64,000 bases of DNA from Chamaesiphon sp. 341R_metabat_111 (GTDB lineage Bacteria > Cyanobacteriota > Cyanobacteriia > Cyanobacteriales > Chamaesiphonaceae): contig JANXVE010000023.1 of the NCBI GenBank assembly GCA_025351825.1, forward strand, positions 1 through 64,000, in the 5' to 3' direction. Numbering within the stretch: the first letter of the stretch is position 1; every line of letters begins with the position of its first letter. The notes beneath the pieces were generated by a model. That model was given only the letters and a program-made list of their open reading frames with translations, was not told the origin of the DNA and did not search any database. Below, piece by piece: positions 62,894 through 64,000 of this stretch. The position numbers and the translations under genes are program-made.

Positions 62894-63760
62894 ATGACAA
62901 ACCAAAACCCCGCATCTTCCAAGCCACTAGATCGAGATATATTAACAAAACTCAATGCCCATGCAGATCGTTCCCTCGATCGATTATTTATCGACATTGA
63001 TGAATTGCTCAGTGGCGATCTCGAAGCCGACCAAAAATCTGCCCAGCCAAATCATGCGGCACTGTCTCCAGTTAACTACCGGACGGAAACAGATTCAGAC
63101 CAACAATATAACCAGACTTATATCCCCCAATCAGATCGGTTCTCACCTCAATATACTGCCGAACTAGATCCGCCTCAGCCGTCAGCCAGACCAAAAAAAG
63201 CAGCTCGACGCATTCCATTTTGGCTCAAAGCTATCCTCGGCGTTGGAGTTGGTTCGATCGCAATTGGTAGTGGGCTAGTCTGGCTAGTCACCGAGCGCAA
63301 AATCACCATTCCCCAAAATATCGATACCAGTTGGCTCCCGTTCCAATCCAAGCCCCAAGTGTCACCAGAAGATGCGAAATTTGCCGACTATATGCGAAAA
63401 TCGATCTCCAAAATCGAGTCTACCAAAATTGCGACCCCTGCGGCGAGCGAACTCCCACCTACAGCTAATCCAGCTATTCCATCCGCTGCACCTGCAACAC
63501 CTTTTAATCGAGCAATAGCTCCAGCACCAATCGCCGCTAAACCAGCCGCAATTGAGAAACCAATTTCGCTCACTAAAATAATCAAAAATAGCGAACAGCC
63601 CAGTGCAATCTTTCAAATCGACCAGAAAAATCAACCAGTCAAAATCGGTCAAAAAATCGGCACCAGCAATTGGTCATTAGTCAACATATCCAAAAGCGAA
63701 GTAACCATCAAAAGAAAAGGTGGTGAAATTCGATCGCTCAAAATCGGTCAGAAATTCTAA
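62894..63760 (+). CDS. Single-span membrane protein with GspC/PilP-like C-terminus
   Basis: This 288-residue protein has an acidic cytoplasmic part (1-105), one transmembrane helix (about 110-131, FWLKAILGVGVGSIAIGSGL), an Ala/Pro-rich spacer, and a C-terminal beta domain. The end, VKIGQKIGTSNWSLVNISKS then GEIRSLKIGQKF, resembles the homology region of GspC/PilP proteins. It may be an inner-membrane linker protein, but no secretion or pilus genes are in view. Confidence 0.6.
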   Translation: MTNQNPASSKPLDRDILTKLNAHADRSLDRLFIDIDELLSGDLEADQKSAQPNHAALSPVNYRTETDSDQQYNQTYIPQSDRFSPQYTAELDPPQPSARPKKAARRIPFWLKAILGVGVGSIAIGSGLVWLVTERKITIPQNIDTSWLPFQSKPQVSPEDAKFADYMRKSISKIESTKIATPAASELPPTANPAIPSAAPATPFNRAIAPAPIAAKPAAIEKPISLTKIIKNSEQPSAIFQIDQKNQPVKIGQKIGTSNWSLVNISKSEVTIKRKGGEIRSLKIGQKF

Positions 63761-63868
63761 ACTTAGACGTTAGGGCAAGAGGGAGTTAGGAATTTGGCGA
63801 ATATCTATGTTCTTCCCTCCCCAACTCCCCACACCTCCCACACCCCCCCAACTCCCCACACCTCCCCA

Positions 63869-64000
63869 ATGGCCTTACTCGAAGACATGAAGCGGTTCCT
63901 CGAAAGTCAGATCGATGACTTTCTGAGCAAAAATCCGCATCTCGAATTGCAGGTAATCGAACAACAGCTAGCCGAACAGGAACGTGACACCATTCAGCTC
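63869..64000 (+). CDS. TIGR04376-like cyanobacterial protein, 5' part
   Basis: The window ends inside this gene. The first 44 codons read MALLEDMKRFLESQIDDFLS then NPHLELQVIEQQLAEQERDT, which fits the start of a cyanobacterial family annotated as TIGR04376. A CCCCACACCTCCC-rich spacer precedes it. Confidence 0.65.
   Translation, partial: MALLEDMKRFLESQIDDFLSKNPHLELQVIEQQLAEQERDTIQL

Noticed and set aside
1-64000. CRISPR arrays or cas genes
   Set aside because: No regularly spaced direct repeats with unique spacers were seen; the tandem heptamers have no spacers.

Overview
The window is chromosomal DNA of a beta-cyanobacterium. Evidence for this is a beta-carboxysome shell locus with ccmK/L/M/N/O genes, a 29-codon petN for the cytochrome b6f complex, an acyl-lipid desaturase of the DesA type, several families seen mainly in cyanobacteria (DUF3082, DUF1361, CIA30 and TIGR04376-like proteins), and a sequence full of CGATCG/GATCGATC words of the HIP1 kind. 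The species cannot be named from sequence alone.

Left part (1-7300): an unusually complete carboxysome supercluster on the plus strand, ordered ccmK2-ccmK1-ccmL-ccmM-ccmN-mcdA-mcdB-ccmK3-ccmK4-ccmO. It is followed by a second ParA-type ATPase and by petN. The genes that build the shell and core therefore sit beside the McdA/McdB pair that positions carboxysomes on the nucleoid. CcmM is the short form: it has three RbcS-like domains and no gamma-carbonic-anhydrase domain.

Middle part (7300-34500): ordinary housekeeping and hypothetical genes. They include a 23S rRNA uracil methyltransferase, a ChaN-like protein, a phospholipase-D-like protein with an EF-hand, cysteine desulfurase, DesA, pyrH-frr, RF3, an MlaE-type permease, ispE, a free-standing A-PCP-TE NRPS-like enzyme and a dicarboxylate/glutamate symporter. 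Between them lie several long palindromic repeats, the most elaborate at 20409-20712, and heptamer repeats built on GCCTAAA. A toxin-antitoxin locus with a broken PIN toxin lies at 23.7-24.5 kb.

Right part (34502-62813): the AAA+ gene comM/yifB is split into 34502-35350 and 62133-62813 by a mobile element of about 26.8 kb. Removing 35351-62132 restores an uninterrupted 509-codon comM. The element's right end carries an overlapping minus-strand operon, two tyrosine recombinases of 373 and 643 residues, a TnpC-like protein and a DnaB-type helicase, which marks a Tn554-family element. Its cargo is rich in anti-phage candidates: a DUF262-HNH (GmrSD-like) protein, a single-chain Type ISP restriction-modification enzyme, a DEDDh exonuclease paired with a TM0106-type RecB-like nuclease/SF1 helicase, and a translationally coupled pair of a DUF4365 nuclease-like protein and an unrecognised 382-residue partner. 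The left half of the element is AT-rich and decayed. It holds remnants of recD2, xseA, an IS1634-type transposase and a restriction specificity domain, a duplicated gene fragment, and a degenerate tRNA-Arg(CCT)-like sequence. The chromosome then resumes with a GspC/PilP-like membrane protein and the start of a TIGR04376-like gene.

The best candidates for something undescribed are the Tn554-like element in comM with its own DnaB, the DUF4365 plus 382-residue pair, and the helicase-nuclease plus DEDDh exonuclease pair. All functional assignments rest on motif recognition by eye; no database search was possible.
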